From positions 1 through 64,000 of IMG/VR virus record IMGVR_UViG_3300042691_027855: 64,000 nt of DNA. One strand, 5' to 3'. The first letter of the stretch is position 1; every line of letters begins with the position of its first letter. This stretch comes from a virus. Below, piece after piece: positions 32,143 through 39,456 of this stretch. Both the position numbers and the translations under genes were made by a program. The notes beneath the pieces are model-generated. The model made no database searches, was not told the origin of the DNA, and worked only from the letters and a program-made list of their open reading frames with translations.

Positions 32143-32644
32143 GGTGAAGCTCCTCTTTACGAAGGATCATAGCCAAGGCAGTCGCGTATTCATCTCCACC
32201 GTACAGACCGATAAGATCCTGGAGGAATTCCTCCGCATCGATGAAGAATCGCATTTGCGTCGAAGAGTTGGTTCGGCGGTTGATGATTGTCGGACAGTCA
32301 TAGACTTCTCCGAGTTTTCTCGCCATTTCCTGCTGATCGGAACCGAGAACAATCGCGGCTTCCTTCCAGTAGGAAGATTCTACAGCTTCTGAGACTGCTT
32401 CGTACGGGCTCTTGGCTTTGTTAAAGTATACCCGATTCATGTCCAGTTTCGCTTCTCGGCACAGGTGCGTTAGAAGAAGCACACGAAGGTCCCAATCGTT
32501 GTTGTTCACTCCGTCGGACACGTAAACGTGGGCTTCATCGCCGTGCTCCAACATCATTGCGATCAGCTGAACGTGACCGTTGTGGGCGATGTTGAAACGG
32601 CCGAAGGTGACGGTGCGCTCGTAACGAATGGGCTCAGTTTTCAT
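32108..32644 (-). CDS. Cytidylyltransferase-fold protein, NMNAT-like (178 aa)
   Basis: GRFNIAHNGHVQLI is the HxGH nucleotide-binding motif of the nucleotidylyltransferase superfamily, and NSSTQMRFFI near the end resembles the ISSTxxR motif. This suggests NAD synthesis (NMN adenylyl transfer), though cytidylyl transfer is possible. Start at ATG 32644. Confidence 0.7.
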   Translation of the reverse strand: MKTEPIRYERTVTFGRFNIAHNGHVQLIAMMLEHGDEAHVYVSDGVNNNDWDLRVLLLTHLCREAKLDMNRVYFNKAKSPYEAVSEAVESSYWKEAAIVLGSDQQEMARKLGEVYDCPTIINRRTNSSTQMRFFIDAEEFLQDLIGLYGGDEYATALAMILRKEELHRDNRNSKVQAA

Positions 32645-32801
32645 TGCTGTTGTTGCAGAAGTTGACGTAAAAAACGAGCATTCCAACGAAGCCGATCAAC
32701 ATGAGGACAGTTTGACCCGTAAACAGGGCGCCCAAAAACATTCCGAAGAACATAGCGGTGAGCCGGGCACTGAGCCCACACAGGGGGAGTCTGAATTTCA
32801 T
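32634..32801 (-). CDS. Small membrane protein (55 aa)
   Basis: Two hydrophobic segments (LTAMFFGMFLGALFTG and VLMLIGFVGMLVFYV) and a short polar tail. ATG is at +1 of cassette 10; overlaps the next start by 11 nt. Possibly a holin-like or superinfection protein, but nothing specific supports either. Confidence 0.65.
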   Translation of the reverse strand: MKFRLPLCGLSARLTAMFFGMFLGALFTGQTVLMLIGFVGMLVFYVNFCNNSNEN

Positions 32802-32873
32802 ACTTTAACTATAGCGCCTTTTCGCCGCAGACGAAAGGGGGTAAACCGCCCTCTCAGGTACGGTTAACCGCCC
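32802..32873 (-). promoter_or_regulatory. Leaderless promoter cassette 10
   Basis: -35 TTTCGT 32831-32836, 17 bp, -10 TATAGT 32808-32813, 6 nt, ATG. Provides the Gly-Gly-stop of the upstream gene. Confidence 0.85.
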
Positions 32874-33046
32874 TCCTCACTATCAAACGTGAAATACTCG
32901 TAGATTTCGCTCATAACGCATTGCTCGATGTGCGCTATGATTGACCCTTCGTTCGGATTTTCAACGTGTTTGTGGGCTCGTGCGTATCCCCGTCTCACAC
33001 CCTGCTCGATTGCCATCTCCAGGATGACTCTAGTCTTCGGTTTCAT
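32864..33046 (-). CDS. Hypothetical protein (60 aa)
   Basis: MKPKTRVILEMAIEQGVRRGYARAH-type helical N-terminus; C-terminal EEGG with the stop inside the cassette. Unknown function. Confidence 0.65.
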   Translation of the reverse strand: MKPKTRVILEMAIEQGVRRGYARAHKHVENPNEGSIIAHIEQCVMSEIYEYFTFDSEEGG

Positions 33047-33209
33047 CGTCGTCTCCCCACCTTAGAACAAGGTGATCATAGGTGCCTGCGAAGTAGTGGT
33101 AAAGTTGTCGAGCAAAGATCTCGTACGGCTCGCCTTGCCCCTCGATGGCGGAAGTTACCGCCACTTGCCAGAAGATTCGAAGGTGGTCTTTTTCAGGGAG
33201 TGGTTTCAT
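33030..33209 (-). CDS. Hypothetical protein (59 aa)
   Basis: MKPLPEKDHLRIFWQVAVTSAIEG...; shares the EGQG..ARAH/ARQLYHYF helical style of its neighbour and may be a paralogue. Overlaps neighbours at both ends. Confidence 0.6.
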   Translation of the reverse strand: MKPLPEKDHLRIFWQVAVTSAIEGQGEPYEIFARQLYHYFAGTYDHLVLRWGDDDETED

Positions 33210-33439
33210 CGTACCTTACTATCAAAGATTTTCTTGAGTTCGTTATGAACTGTTCGCAGTTCATCGTACCCATTGTTAATAGTCAATAAATCTTTATTGT
33301 GCCCCAAAAGATTGAAGAGTTGTCGCAGTTGCTCTTCTGAGAGTGTGAGTTTGTAGTTCGTTTGGATTTCAATCATTTTAGTTTCTCCATAAACGGTGGG
33401 TGTTTTACCATACATTCTTTCCCAATCACCTTCATCCAT
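33206..33439 (-). CDS. Hypothetical protein (77 aa)
   Basis: Start ATG 33439 has AGGAGA 7 nt upstream, a clear ribosome-binding site, unlike the leaderless genes. LTLSEEQLRQLFNLLGHNKD is helical. MDEGDWERMYG recalls the segment MDEFYARMYGG in the gene at 35498. First gene of the AT-rich island. Confidence 0.65.
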   Translation of the reverse strand: MDEGDWERMYGKTPTVYGETKMIEIQTNYKLTLSEEQLRQLFNLLGHNKDLLTINNGYDELRTVHNELKKIFDSKVR

Positions 33440-33477
33440 TTGAGTTCTCCTTTGTTTGTCCTACTATTATAAGGCAT
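33440..33477 (-). promoter_or_regulatory. Promoter with leader (TATAAT)
   Basis: TATAAT about 20 nt upstream of the SD sequence for the ATG at 33439; no cassette half-sites, so it differs from the leaderless class. Confidence 0.5.
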
Positions 33478-33500
33478 CAAAGGGCACCTGTGAAGTGCCC
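33478..33500 (-). terminator. Hairpin terminator
   Basis: GGGCAC-TTCACAG-GTGCCC followed by TTT, between the 60-aa gene and the next promoter. Confidence 0.65.
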
Positions 33501-33513
33501 CTGTGCCAGTTCG

Positions 33514-33696
33514 TTAAGTGTCCTGATAATATATCTCCTCCTCATAACGGACATAATCACTTTGAAGATAGTTAAAGAACTCTCCGTCTTCACTTCTCAT
33601 AGTATAGCACCACTCATCAAAGATTTCTCCAATCCACCACCAACCAACTTGGAGTTTCTCAAAGAAGTTCATAGGGCGATTGTAGAGTTTAGTCAT
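33514..33696 (-). CDS. Hypothetical protein (60 aa)
   Basis: Aromatic-rich (KLQVGWWWIGEIFDEWCYTM). AT-rich codons. Last gene before the terminator. Function unknown. Confidence 0.6.
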   Translation of the reverse strand: MTKLYNRPMNFFEKLQVGWWWIGEIFDEWCYTMRSEDGEFFNYLQSDYVRYEEEIYYQDT

Positions 33697-33772
33697 CGTA
33701 TTTCAGTTTTAAAGTGAATAACATAATCAGGGATACAATACTTACTAAATGCCCAATTTGCTCTCCAGTCAT
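33689..33772 (-). CDS. Possible tiny membrane protein (27 aa)
   Basis: MTGEQIGHLVSIVSLIMLFT...: one hydrophobic helix. ATGA overlap with the upstream stop and TAA overlapping the next ATG are the only support. Confidence 0.4.
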   Translation of the reverse strand: MTGEQIGHLVSIVSLIMLFTLKLKYDD

Positions 33773-33951
33773 TCCATCCATTCCCTCAAATCAACAATCT
33801 CATACCAGTCATATCTATACTTTGATTTTGATGATATTTCCTCCCATTTTTCTTGTGCTTCCTCTTTAGTTTCATAACAAGCAATCCAATCACCAGTATA
33901 AGCAGAAGGGTAGTAATTGTCCCCAGCAATCAAAAGATAAGGTTTAGTCAT
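33769..33951 (-). CDS. Hypothetical protein (60 aa)
   Basis: MTKPYLLIAGDNYYPSAYTGD..ETKEEAQEKWEE: a beta strand plus helix pattern seen in many small phage proteins of this type. Coupled to neighbours. Confidence 0.62.
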   Translation of the reverse strand: MTKPYLLIAGDNYYPSAYTGDWIACYETKEEAQEKWEEISSKSKYRYDWYEIVDLREWME

Positions 33952-34166
33952 AATACTTTCCCAAGTTTTTCAAGTTCTTCACGTAGTAGATTTATTTCAT
34001 CAGTATGAATTTCTGTAGCATATTCAAAACCATCATCCCAACCACATTTACGGATTTCTTCGGCAAACTTCAAGAGTTCATCTTCACAAGATAACCACAT
34101 TCTACCCTCGTCAAGACCAATGAAGTCACAGGTTTTAGCAAGTTCAAGGATTTGTGCGTCAGTCAT
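33948..34166 (-). CDS. Hypothetical protein (72 aa)
   Basis: Helical and acidic (DELLKFAEEIRKCGWDDGFE; EINLLREELEKLGKVL). AT-rich island. Function unknown. Confidence 0.62.
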   Translation of the reverse strand: MTDAQILELAKTCDFIGLDEGRMWLSCEDELLKFAEEIRKCGWDDGFEYATEIHTDEINLLREELEKLGKVL

Positions 34167-34386
34167 TCTTCACTTCCTCATAAGTCGTTTCGTCTAAACG
34201 AGTTCTACCTGCCCACATTTTACCACAAGATGTACAATTTACTTTAAAAGTAGTTGTGTTAGCATCAGGATTGATATTCACTCCATTTTTATCATAGATT
34301 GGTTGAAAATACATACAAGTTCTCATTTCAAAACTTTTAGTAAATTTACAATCCTCTCTGGGGCATTCTGGATTTGGGTTTTTCAT
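34159..34386 (-). CDS. Zinc-ribbon-like protein (75 aa)
   Basis: Two Cys pairs, CPREDC and CTSCG, about 45 residues apart form a likely zinc ribbon. May bind nucleic acid. Function unknown. Confidence 0.62.
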   Translation of the reverse strand: MKNPNPECPREDCKFTKSFEMRTCMYFQPIYDKNGVNINPDANTTTFKVNCTSCGKMWAGRTRLDETTYEEVKND

Positions 34387-34955
34387 TTCTCATCCACCCA
34401 AATAAAAGAGAGACAATTTTTCATAAACCAACGAGTAATAGCATTCGGTTTAGTTGTCATATAGAACCTCACAAACCCAGTACCAAATGTATAATATCCT
34501 TCGTGGTTATTTCCTTGTTTGATTACATAGGTGTGTGAAACAAATGAAGGATTACTACCATTTGATACAAGATAAGAACCGTCTGGTGCTCCTATTACAA
34601 TTTTAGATTTGAGTGGGAAAAATCCATTCTTACGGGCATACTCAAAGTTATCAATAATTCTATTGAACTTTTGATTGTAACGATACTCTTGAGTATCTCC
34701 AAGTTGATTAAACTTCTCTTTTACTCTCTCAATTCTTTTATCAATCCTCTCATCCAGTTCTTGTTGAATTTCTTCTAATGACTTGGGTGGTTCTGGAATA
34801 ATAAGAAGATGTTTGATTTTATCAAAATGCTCATAATCTTCACTAAAACTCAGTATACCCAGAAAGTATAGTATAGTACCTACACTTTCCCCTTTGAGTT
34901 TTTCAAAATTAATTGGATAAAAGTTTGGTGTTTTTGGTTGTTCAGTCATTTTCAT
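34383..34955 (-). CDS. Hypothetical protein (190 aa)
   Basis: Largest gene of the AT-rich island. Central helix (LEEIQQELDERIDKRIERVK) probably a coiled coil; the C-terminal half is beta-rich (FVSHTYVIKQGNNHEGYYTF). MTEQ at 34949 is an alternative start. No family recognised. Confidence 0.65.
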   Translation of the reverse strand: MKMTEQPKTPNFYPINFEKLKGESVGTILYFLGILSFSEDYEHFDKIKHLLIIPEPPKSLEEIQQELDERIDKRIERVKEKFNQLGDTQEYRYNQKFNRIIDNFEYARKNGFFPLKSKIVIGAPDGSYLVSNGSNPSFVSHTYVIKQGNNHEGYYTFGTGFVRFYMTTKPNAITRWFMKNCLSFIWVDEK

Positions 34956-34965
34956 TTACAAAGGG

Positions 34966-35124
34966 TTATGAAGTTGGAGTATTTTTCTTATACCATTCCG
35001 CATCTCGTTTTTCTCTTGTGAAGTTTGTCCAAAGGAGTCTTGTTTTGTATTTTAGATTCAAATAATCTGAGATTTCTTTAATACTTTCCAATTTTGGTTC
35101 AGTCTTTCTGGAAAGGTCAGTCAT
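34966..35124 (-). CDS. Hypothetical protein (52 aa)
   Basis: Starts MTDLSRKTEPKLESIK at 35124 (ATGA overlap with the membrane protein). Basic end (REKRDAEWYKKNTPTS). Function unknown. Confidence 0.58.
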   Translation of the reverse strand: MTDLSRKTEPKLESIKEISDYLNLKYKTRLLWTNFTREKRDAEWYKKNTPTS

Positions 35125-35267
35125 TTCAATACAGCAGCAGTTCCCCAAGCAATAAGAGACAATAGAAAATAAGAAAGAGACAGAATAGCAATACTAACTG
35201 GTTTGTCTCTTAGATTTTGTGCCAGATAAACATTAGCAACAATCATAAAAACATCTGCCTTAGTCAT
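35121..35267 (-). CDS. Small membrane protein (48 aa)
   Basis: Two hydrophobic stretches (ADVFMIVANVYLA; AILSLSYFLLSLIAWG) separated by a polar turn. Coupled on both sides. Function unknown. Confidence 0.58.
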   Translation of the reverse strand: MTKADVFMIVANVYLAQNLRDKPVSIAILSLSYFLLSLIAWGTAAVLK

Positions 35268-35270
35268 TCT

Positions 35271-35501
35271 TCACTCTCCACAAAGTTTAAGTGCTGGAAC
35301 TTTTTCGTGAGTTGTATTTTCGGTCCTCCACAAACATGCCTCTTCGTGTTTTCCATAATACCAAGCATCATGGTAGTCCAGTAAGATTTCAAGTTCTTCA
35401 AAATGACTAACATCATTTACTCCAATCTCATAACCACGAACAACCACTCTCAAATCTTGTGGATACTCTTTCAGTTTTTCAATCAATTCTGCAATAGTCA
35501 T
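35271..35501 (-). CDS. Hypothetical protein (76 aa)
   Basis: MTIAELIEKLKEYPQDLRVVVRGYEIG is a widespread small phage domain ('L.KYP.D..V.v.GYE.G.ddv'). It is often seen in T4-like cyanophages; function unknown. Confidence 0.7.
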   Translation of the reverse strand: MTIAELIEKLKEYPQDLRVVVRGYEIGVNDVSHFEELEILLDYHDAWYYGKHEEACLWRTENTTHEKVPALKLCGE

Positions 35502-35737
35502 AGTGCCTCAAGTTCATTAATAAGAGTCAAAAGTTCATCCACATAAATCACACTATCTCCTCCATACATTCTAGCATAAAACTCGTCCATATTGGGGTCT
35601 GGTGGAAGAGAAGATGAGTATTGATTGATGATTTCTTTGATTGTATGAATAAGAAGTTTGGGTTGAGACAAATCTTTTTCCTTATCCATATAGGCATAAA
35701 GAACTTTTTTTGCTTGTTCGGTTTTGTAATTAGTCAT
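35498..35737 (-). CDS. Hypothetical protein (79 aa)
   Basis: Helical; contains PPDPNMDEFYARMYGG, similar to a piece of the 77-aa protein at 33206, hinting at a shared short motif. Coupled to the 76-aa gene. Confidence 0.62.
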   Translation of the reverse strand: MTNYKTEQAKKVLYAYMDKEKDLSQPKLLIHTIKEIINQYSSSLPPDPNMDEFYARMYGGDSVIYVDELLTLINELEAL

Positions 35738-35743
35738 AAGTCT

Positions 35744-35905
35744 TTAAATAGTATGATACGAACTTAGGTGTTCATTAATATAAGCAATCGATTTCTTAAT
35801 ATCTCCATTTGTTGAGTATAATGCCTTCTTGCAATCCATTATCCCGGCACCAGTTATTTCACGCAACTCTTTAATTAACTTAGGGTCTTTATGAGGTTCA
35901 GTCAT
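35744..35905 (-). CDS. Stand-alone EF-Ts UBA-domain-like protein (53 aa)
   Basis: [20 protein letters not shown] then [13 protein letters not shown] is the N-terminal UBA domain of elongation factor Ts, with the TGAGxMDCKKAL signature that contacts EF-Tu. The catalytic core domain needed for nucleotide exchange is absent and the frame ends shortly after the domain. Could bind host EF-Tu without exchanging nucleotide. ATGA overlap with the upstream stop supports translation. Confidence 0.75.
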   Translation of the reverse strand: MTEPHKDPKLIKELREITGAGIMDCKKALYSTNGDIKKSIAYINEHLSSYHTI

Positions 35906-36207
35906 TTCAAGTTATCCATAAGAAACTGTTTGTAATCACCTTGTCCGTCATAATAGTTGGAATTATACTCTTTCCAACTATCTTCATCCTCTGCAATTTT
36001 CCAGTGTTTGTCCTGCAAGTCGCCGAACCGGTTGCTGCCGGTCCGAGTAGACACCCAGAAGAAGTATTTACGGTTCTCGGATGCCAGAAACAACTCACCG
36101 CCAGTGTCCTGTTCGACAATGCACAGCGGGTTGCCATCCATTGAGTTTGCTAGGCGATTCTTCGCCTTGGCGCTGAGTGCTTCGACTCTGACTTTTCGTT
36201 CAGTCAT
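35902..36207 (-). CDS. Conserved hypothetical protein (101 aa)
   Basis: [40 protein letters not shown]; the sequence resembles small proteins I recall from marine cyanophages. The central 200 bp are GC-rich while both flanks are AT-rich, which marks a compositional boundary inside the island. Confidence 0.7.
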   Translation of the reverse strand: MTERKVRVEALSAKAKNRLANSMDGNPLCIVEQDTGGELFLASENRKYFFWVSTRTGSNRFGDLQDKHWKIAEDEDSWKEYNSNYYDGQGDYKQFLMDNLK

Positions 36208-36371
36208 CGTTCAGCAACCACAGTAAAGTCATTCATAGAAACACTCCTCTTACTTTTAGCAAGAACTCCCTGATTTGGAAAATAAGGAACTGCTATAAGA
36301 TTATAGAATGGTCTCAACTGCTCACAAAGAGTATAAAGGTGTCCGTCTTTCTTGTATCGGTAGAGTTTCAT
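36204..36371 (-). CDS. Hypothetical protein (55 aa)
   Basis: MKLYRYKKDGHLYTLCEQL...; the ATG at 36371 is just before the end of the prim-pol-like gene region. AT-rich. Likely a small cyanophage protein; function unknown. Confidence 0.6.
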   Translation of the reverse strand: MKLYRYKKDGHLYTLCEQLRPFYNLIAVPYFPNQGVLAKSKRSVSMNDFTVVAER

Positions 36372-36375
36372 ATTC

Positions 36376-36978
36376 TTAAGCAAAAGACAAAACAGTGGGC
36401 ATCTGAGCGTTGTAAGCAAGCTCCTTAAGATTGAGACGCTTCGCGTCATGAGCGTAGTGGAAGAAACCGCTGTTGGTTCCTTGCCACATTCTGGTCGGAT
36501 TTGCAGCGTGCTTATCAGCAAGGTTGCCAGACTGAGCACGCATAGCTTTCAGGGCGCGAGCACACTCGTCGTATGACAGATTCAGGTCGGTTTCAACGCG
36601 CCACAGCAGGCGATAAGACTGGTTGCGGAAACGACCGTCGTTACTGAAAGTGAAGTAACCGAGCCAGGGCTTCATGTCGAAGTAGTCAAACCACTGAACC
36701 ATGTCGAGACCAGAAACTTCACAAACGTCAAAGTCGAGGCCGACAATGGTTTGAGTGCGCCAGCAGAGCTTTTCGAATTGAAGTTCCATCAGGTCGCGAC
36801 CGTTCAGGAGACCGCCGTAAAAAGGGCAACCTTTCTCGGTCACAAGGCGAATGAATTCGTGCTCGTGAAGCGACTCCCAGGGACGCTGAATCATACGCTC
36901 GCGAAGCTTACCGTACTCCTGCAGAGTTTCGGGCTTGGACTGACGGGGATCGCCGAGGTGGCAGAGGACTTTGTTCAT
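36376..36978 (-). CDS. Possible archaeo-eukaryotic-type primase/prim-pol protein (200 aa)
   Basis: VGLDFDVCEV could be the hhhDhD motif I of AEP primases; YRLLWRVE and NPTRMWQGTNSGFF follow in positions like the later motifs (the latter is reminiscent of 'P.R..R.PGT.N'). No histidine motif II is obvious, so this is tentative. ATG is at +1 of cassette 11. Confidence 0.45.
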   Translation of the reverse strand: MNKVLCHLGDPRQSKPETLQEYGKLRERMIQRPWESLHEHEFIRLVTEKGCPFYGGLLNGRDLMELQFEKLCWRTQTIVGLDFDVCEVSGLDMVQWFDYFDMKPWLGYFTFSNDGRFRNQSYRLLWRVETDLNLSYDECARALKAMRAQSGNLADKHAANPTRMWQGTNSGFFHYAHDAKRLNLKELAYNAQMPTVLSFA

Positions 36979-37050
36979 GATATAACTATAGCGTGGTTTG
37001 GCTGTTCTGGAAAGGGGGCAAACCGCCCTGTCAGGTACGGTTAACCGTCC
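36979..37050 (-). promoter_or_regulatory. Leaderless promoter cassette 11
   Basis: -35 TTTCCA 37008-37013, 17 bp, -10 TATAGT 36985-36990, 6 nt, ATG. The distal half-site codes for the final TVNRT of the upstream protein. Confidence 0.83.
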
Positions 37051-37219
37051 ACTCCTCCCTCCACACCTTCGTAAAATGCCCGCACATGGTGCAGTGACGT
37101 TCACTCTGAATTTCGTCGTTTAAGTCTGCGATTTCATACGTCCCCTTACCGCACCTCTCGCACACTTTACCAGCCATGTTCACACTGCTGAAAAAGCTGA
37201 GTTGATTTTCTTGGGTCAT
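37031..37219 (-). CDS. Zinc-ribbon protein (62 aa)
   Basis: CERCGKGTYE and CTMCGH form a zinc ribbon; the last residues WTVNRT and the TGA come from promoter cassette 11. ATGA overlap with the upstream stop fixes the start at 37219. Confidence 0.68.
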   Translation of the reverse strand: MTQENQLSFFSSVNMAGKVCERCGKGTYEIADLNDEIQSERHCTMCGHFTKVWREEWTVNRT

Positions 37220-37347
37220 TTCACCAGGAGAAGTTGTTTCTTCAGAGCGCGAAGCGCCTGTTTGCGGGCACGTACTTGGCCCTTGCACAGACCCTTAGTC
37301 TGCTTAGGCTTTCCTGAGTTGTGCAGCCAGTTCGGTACTCGTTTCAT
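37216..37347 (-). CDS. Small basic protein (43 aa)
   Basis: Strongly basic (KRVPNWLHNSGKPKQTKG...RARKQALRALKKQ), likely nucleic-acid binding. ATG at +1 of cassette 12. Confidence 0.62.
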   Translation of the reverse strand: MKRVPNWLHNSGKPKQTKGLCKGQVRARKQALRALKKQLLLVK

Positions 37348-37422
37348 GCTTCAAGCATAGCTCAAAAGGCGGTCCCCGTAAAGCCGGGAAACCGCCCTAA
37401 GAAGGTAGGGGAAACCCTACCC
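37348..37422 (-). promoter_or_regulatory. Leaderless promoter cassette 12
   Basis: -35 TTTACG 37377-37382, 17 bp, -10 TATGCT 37354-37359, 6 nt, ATG. Spacer and half-sites diverged (GGTAGGGTTTCCCCTACC inverted repeat). Confidence 0.78.
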
Positions 37423-37473
37423 GTCGAAAACAGCCTGCAGCGGGCCTCAACCGGTGGCTAGGCCCACCGTCCC
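37423..37473 (-). terminator. Possible terminator after the 80-aa gene
   Basis: GGTGG-GCCTAG-CCACC hairpin just downstream of the TGA, followed some 25 nt later by TTTT. Weak. Confidence 0.35.
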
Positions 37474-37716
37474 TCACACAGCGGCAGGCTCCGCAGCGGG
37501 CTCCTCTGTGGCCTCAGGGAGCGTCAGGCCGAAGGCTTCAAGGATGTCAGGGTAACCAGCTTGAACGATCGCACGGAGAAGTCCGTCGTCGTCCATTTGG
37601 CTTACAGCAGCTTGGACAGCTTCGCTGTAAACACGAATCAGCTCGCGCAGGGGAGCGTTTTCACAAACGCGGGAAACGAGAACGTTCACCACGTCGTCAC
37701 GATTTTCGATAGCCAT
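37474..37716 (-). CDS. Hypothetical acidic protein (80 aa)
   Basis: Helical (RDDVVNVLVSRVCENAPLRE) with an Ala/Glu/Pro-rich tail (EEPAAEPAAV). Follows a small tRNA cluster. Function unknown. Confidence 0.65.
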   Translation of the reverse strand: MAIENRDDVVNVLVSRVCENAPLRELIRVYSEAVQAAVSQMDDDGLLRAIVQAGYPDILEAFGLTLPEATEEPAAEPAAV

Positions 37717-37771
37717 AGTATGTTGTTACTAAGATTGTAAATTGGGCAGTTACGAGGAAGTTCGTAACTAA

Positions 37772-37857
37772 CGGAGAGAACAGGACTCGAACCTGCGAAG
37801 GGTTTTATCCCCCGACCGCTCTCGAAACGGCGTCCTCGACCGAACCGGACTCTCTCC
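37772..37857 (-). tRNA. tRNA-Ser(CGA)
   Basis: Acceptor GGAGAGA/TCTCTCC, TTC loop, long variable arm, anticodon CGA. Confidence 0.9.
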
Positions 37858-37861
37858 AAGG

Positions 37862-37943
37862 TGTCCCCTGCCGGACTTGAACCGGCACGACTACTGTCAG
37901 CGCATTTTAAGTGCGCAGCGCCTACCAATTACGCCAAGGGGAC
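37862..37943 (-). tRNA. tRNA-Leu(UAA)
   Basis: Stem GCGCA-CTTAAAA-TGCGC, anticodon TAA, variable arm present, GTTCAAG T loop. Confidence 0.9.
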
Positions 37944-37947
37944 AAGG

Positions 37948-38020
37948 TGCTCAGTGCGAGGATCGAACTCGCCTGTATCCGATTATGAGTCGGGTGCTTT
38001 CACCAGATAGCTAACTGAGC
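37948..38020 (-). tRNA. tRNA with CAU anticodon, probably Ile2
   Basis: Anticodon stem CCGACTCATAATCGG is like bacterial tRNA-Ile(CAU), whose C34 is modified to lysidine; elongator Met cannot be excluded. Confidence 0.8.
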
Positions 38021-38048
38021 AAAACCTGTGTTGCACTCCGAAAACAGT

Positions 38049-38324
38049 TTAGCTGGAACTCACGAGCCGGTAAATTGGGCCGATGCGGTTTCGGAACATG
38101 AGCTCGATCGTTGCAAGTTCTGGCGACCTTTCAGCTTTCTTGCGAGATTGGGAATCCTTCCAGAAGATTAACGTCTCGACCATCCCTCCAGGGTTGACTG
38201 AGTGGGTCTTGCGCAAGAAGCCACGTTGACGTTGAAGCCAGGAGAGCCAGACTTGATTGTCGGCGGTGATAAAATCTTCTACAAGGTGGGGTGTAACCTG
38301 GAACAGCAGACGCTCAATTTCCAC
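38049..38324 (-). CDS. TIGR03792-like cyanobacterial protein (91 aa), GTG start
   Basis: VEIERLLFQVTPHLVEDFITAD..W..QRGFLRKTHSVNP...ETLIFWKD follows the layout of the small TIGR03792/ABM-like ferredoxin-fold family found in cyanobacteria. GTG 38324 has AGGAG 9 nt upstream; the in-frame TTG at 38348 has none. Probably acquired from the host. Function unknown. Confidence 0.65.
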   Translation of the reverse strand: MEIERLLFQVTPHLVEDFITADNQVWLSWLQRQRGFLRKTHSVNPGGMVETLIFWKDSQSRKKAERSPELATIELMFRNRIGPIYRLVSSS

Positions 38325-38577
38325 GCTTCCACTCCTCCCACTTGTCAACGGGGCACCGCATATTGGCTGACGCGGTCTTCAGCGGCATGAAACAACCGCA
38401 AACCTCACAGGTTTGACTGTCGCTGCGGTAACGGTCGCAGCTTTCACAGATTGCCATCCGCTCTTTCGCCACGGCGCGAGGGGCAATCGTCGGATCCTCG
38501 AGAAGTCGTTTCGCCGTGTCTTTGATCGAGGCTGCGAAACTTCGACGACAACAATCCGGATCGTTCACATCCCCCAT
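38314..38577 (-). CDS. Cys-rich zinc-binding protein (87 aa)
   Basis: ICESCDRY..TCEVCGCFMPLKT..MRCPVDKW: the compact C-pattern of a phage zinc-ribbon family often found near packaging genes. Function unknown. Overlaps the downstream gene. Confidence 0.75.
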   Translation of the reverse strand: MGDVNDPDCCRRSFAASIKDTAKRLLEDPTIAPRAVAKERMAICESCDRYRSDSQTCEVCGCFMPLKTASANMRCPVDKWEEWKRGN

Positions 38578-38750
38578 GCTTTCCTCCGTTGAGCGTTTTT
38601 AGGGTCGCAATTTTTCGCGTATTCCATTGGAGTAACCATCAGCCATTCCCCCGAGTTTTCTCCAGAAATTAAAGGGAGAGTTTCGTCGTGGGTTAAATTC
38701 TCGTATTCGGATCCGTCTCGCATTTTGACTCGATAAAGAGGTTCACTCAC
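38565..38750 (-). CDS. Hypothetical protein (61 aa)
   Basis: Beta-rich N-terminus (LYRVKMRDGSEYENLTHDE); ends in a basic helix. Coupled to neighbours. Function unknown. Confidence 0.62.
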   Translation of the reverse strand: MSEPLYRVKMRDGSEYENLTHDETLPLISGENSGEWLMVTPMEYAKNCDPKNAQRRKAWGM

Positions 38751-38952
38751 TTTCGATCTCCCTCATTCGGTAAACGCAAGTAAACGTCTCGGCGGCTTGG
38801 TAAGCGAAGGAGGCTGCGGCGTCTAGTGCCCTTTCAATCTGCTTGGGGTCATCATGCAACAATACTGCGACCCTTTCCATTTGGAAGTCTTTCACTATAC
38901 CGGTGTAGACTTTCTTGGCGACCTCGAGGTGGGCGGCTTTGATCGGATCCAT
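38743..38952 (-). CDS. Hypothetical protein (69 aa)
   Basis: Helical (AAHLEVAKKVYTGIVKDFQ; ALDAAASFAYQAAETF). ATG overlaps the upstream stop. Confidence 0.62.
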   Translation of the reverse strand: MDPIKAAHLEVAKKVYTGIVKDFQMERVAVLLHDDPKQIERALDAAASFAYQAAETFTCVYRMREIESE

Positions 38953-39434
38953 CAGTCCCAGTACGAATGAAGTGTGCGAAGATGCGAGAGTATTATACCG
39001 TCCTCGACAGAGCGGTAAACTGAGGGCAGCTTTCCGTGTTCCTTGTAGTATGCCAGCTCAGAAACAATGGCACGAGTCACGGTGCAATCGGCAACCCACT
39101 CACGAAACCAGAAACAATCGAACTTTTCAATATACCGCCAAGTGGGATCTTCGTGGGTCCACGCTCTGCCGTAACCATCGTACTTACTAGAAAGACTCCA
39201 GCCCAGATCGTCGCAAATCCAGGCATCGTAACGCTTAGGGTCGTCGATAGTGAGGACCTGCGTATACTCTTCAGATCCGCCCTTTGCTTGACACCAGACG
39301 AAGTCTTCGCCGGGATCGTTTGAACGACTGCATTTGAAAACGCAGTTGACTATCATGTAGGGGACATTGGGCCACGGTTTAGGTGACTCCGAGGTGCGAA
39401 AGTCCACCCGAAGGTTTGTGATTTGCAAGGCCAT
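38952..39434 (-). CDS. Hypothetical protein (160 aa)
   Basis: Rich in Trp, Tyr and Cys (PYMIVNCVFKC; WRYIEKFDCFWFREWV). No domain recognised. The upstream gap carries a GGAGA ribosome-binding site. Confidence 0.65.
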   Translation of the reverse strand: MALQITNLRVDFRTSESPKPWPNVPYMIVNCVFKCSRSNDPGEDFVWCQAKGGSEEYTQVLTIDDPKRYDAWICDDLGWSLSSKYDGYGRAWTHEDPTWRYIEKFDCFWFREWVADCTVTRAIVSELAYYKEHGKLPSVYRSVEDGIILSHLRTLHSYWD

Positions 39435-39456
39435 GATTTATCTCTCAGGAGAATAA

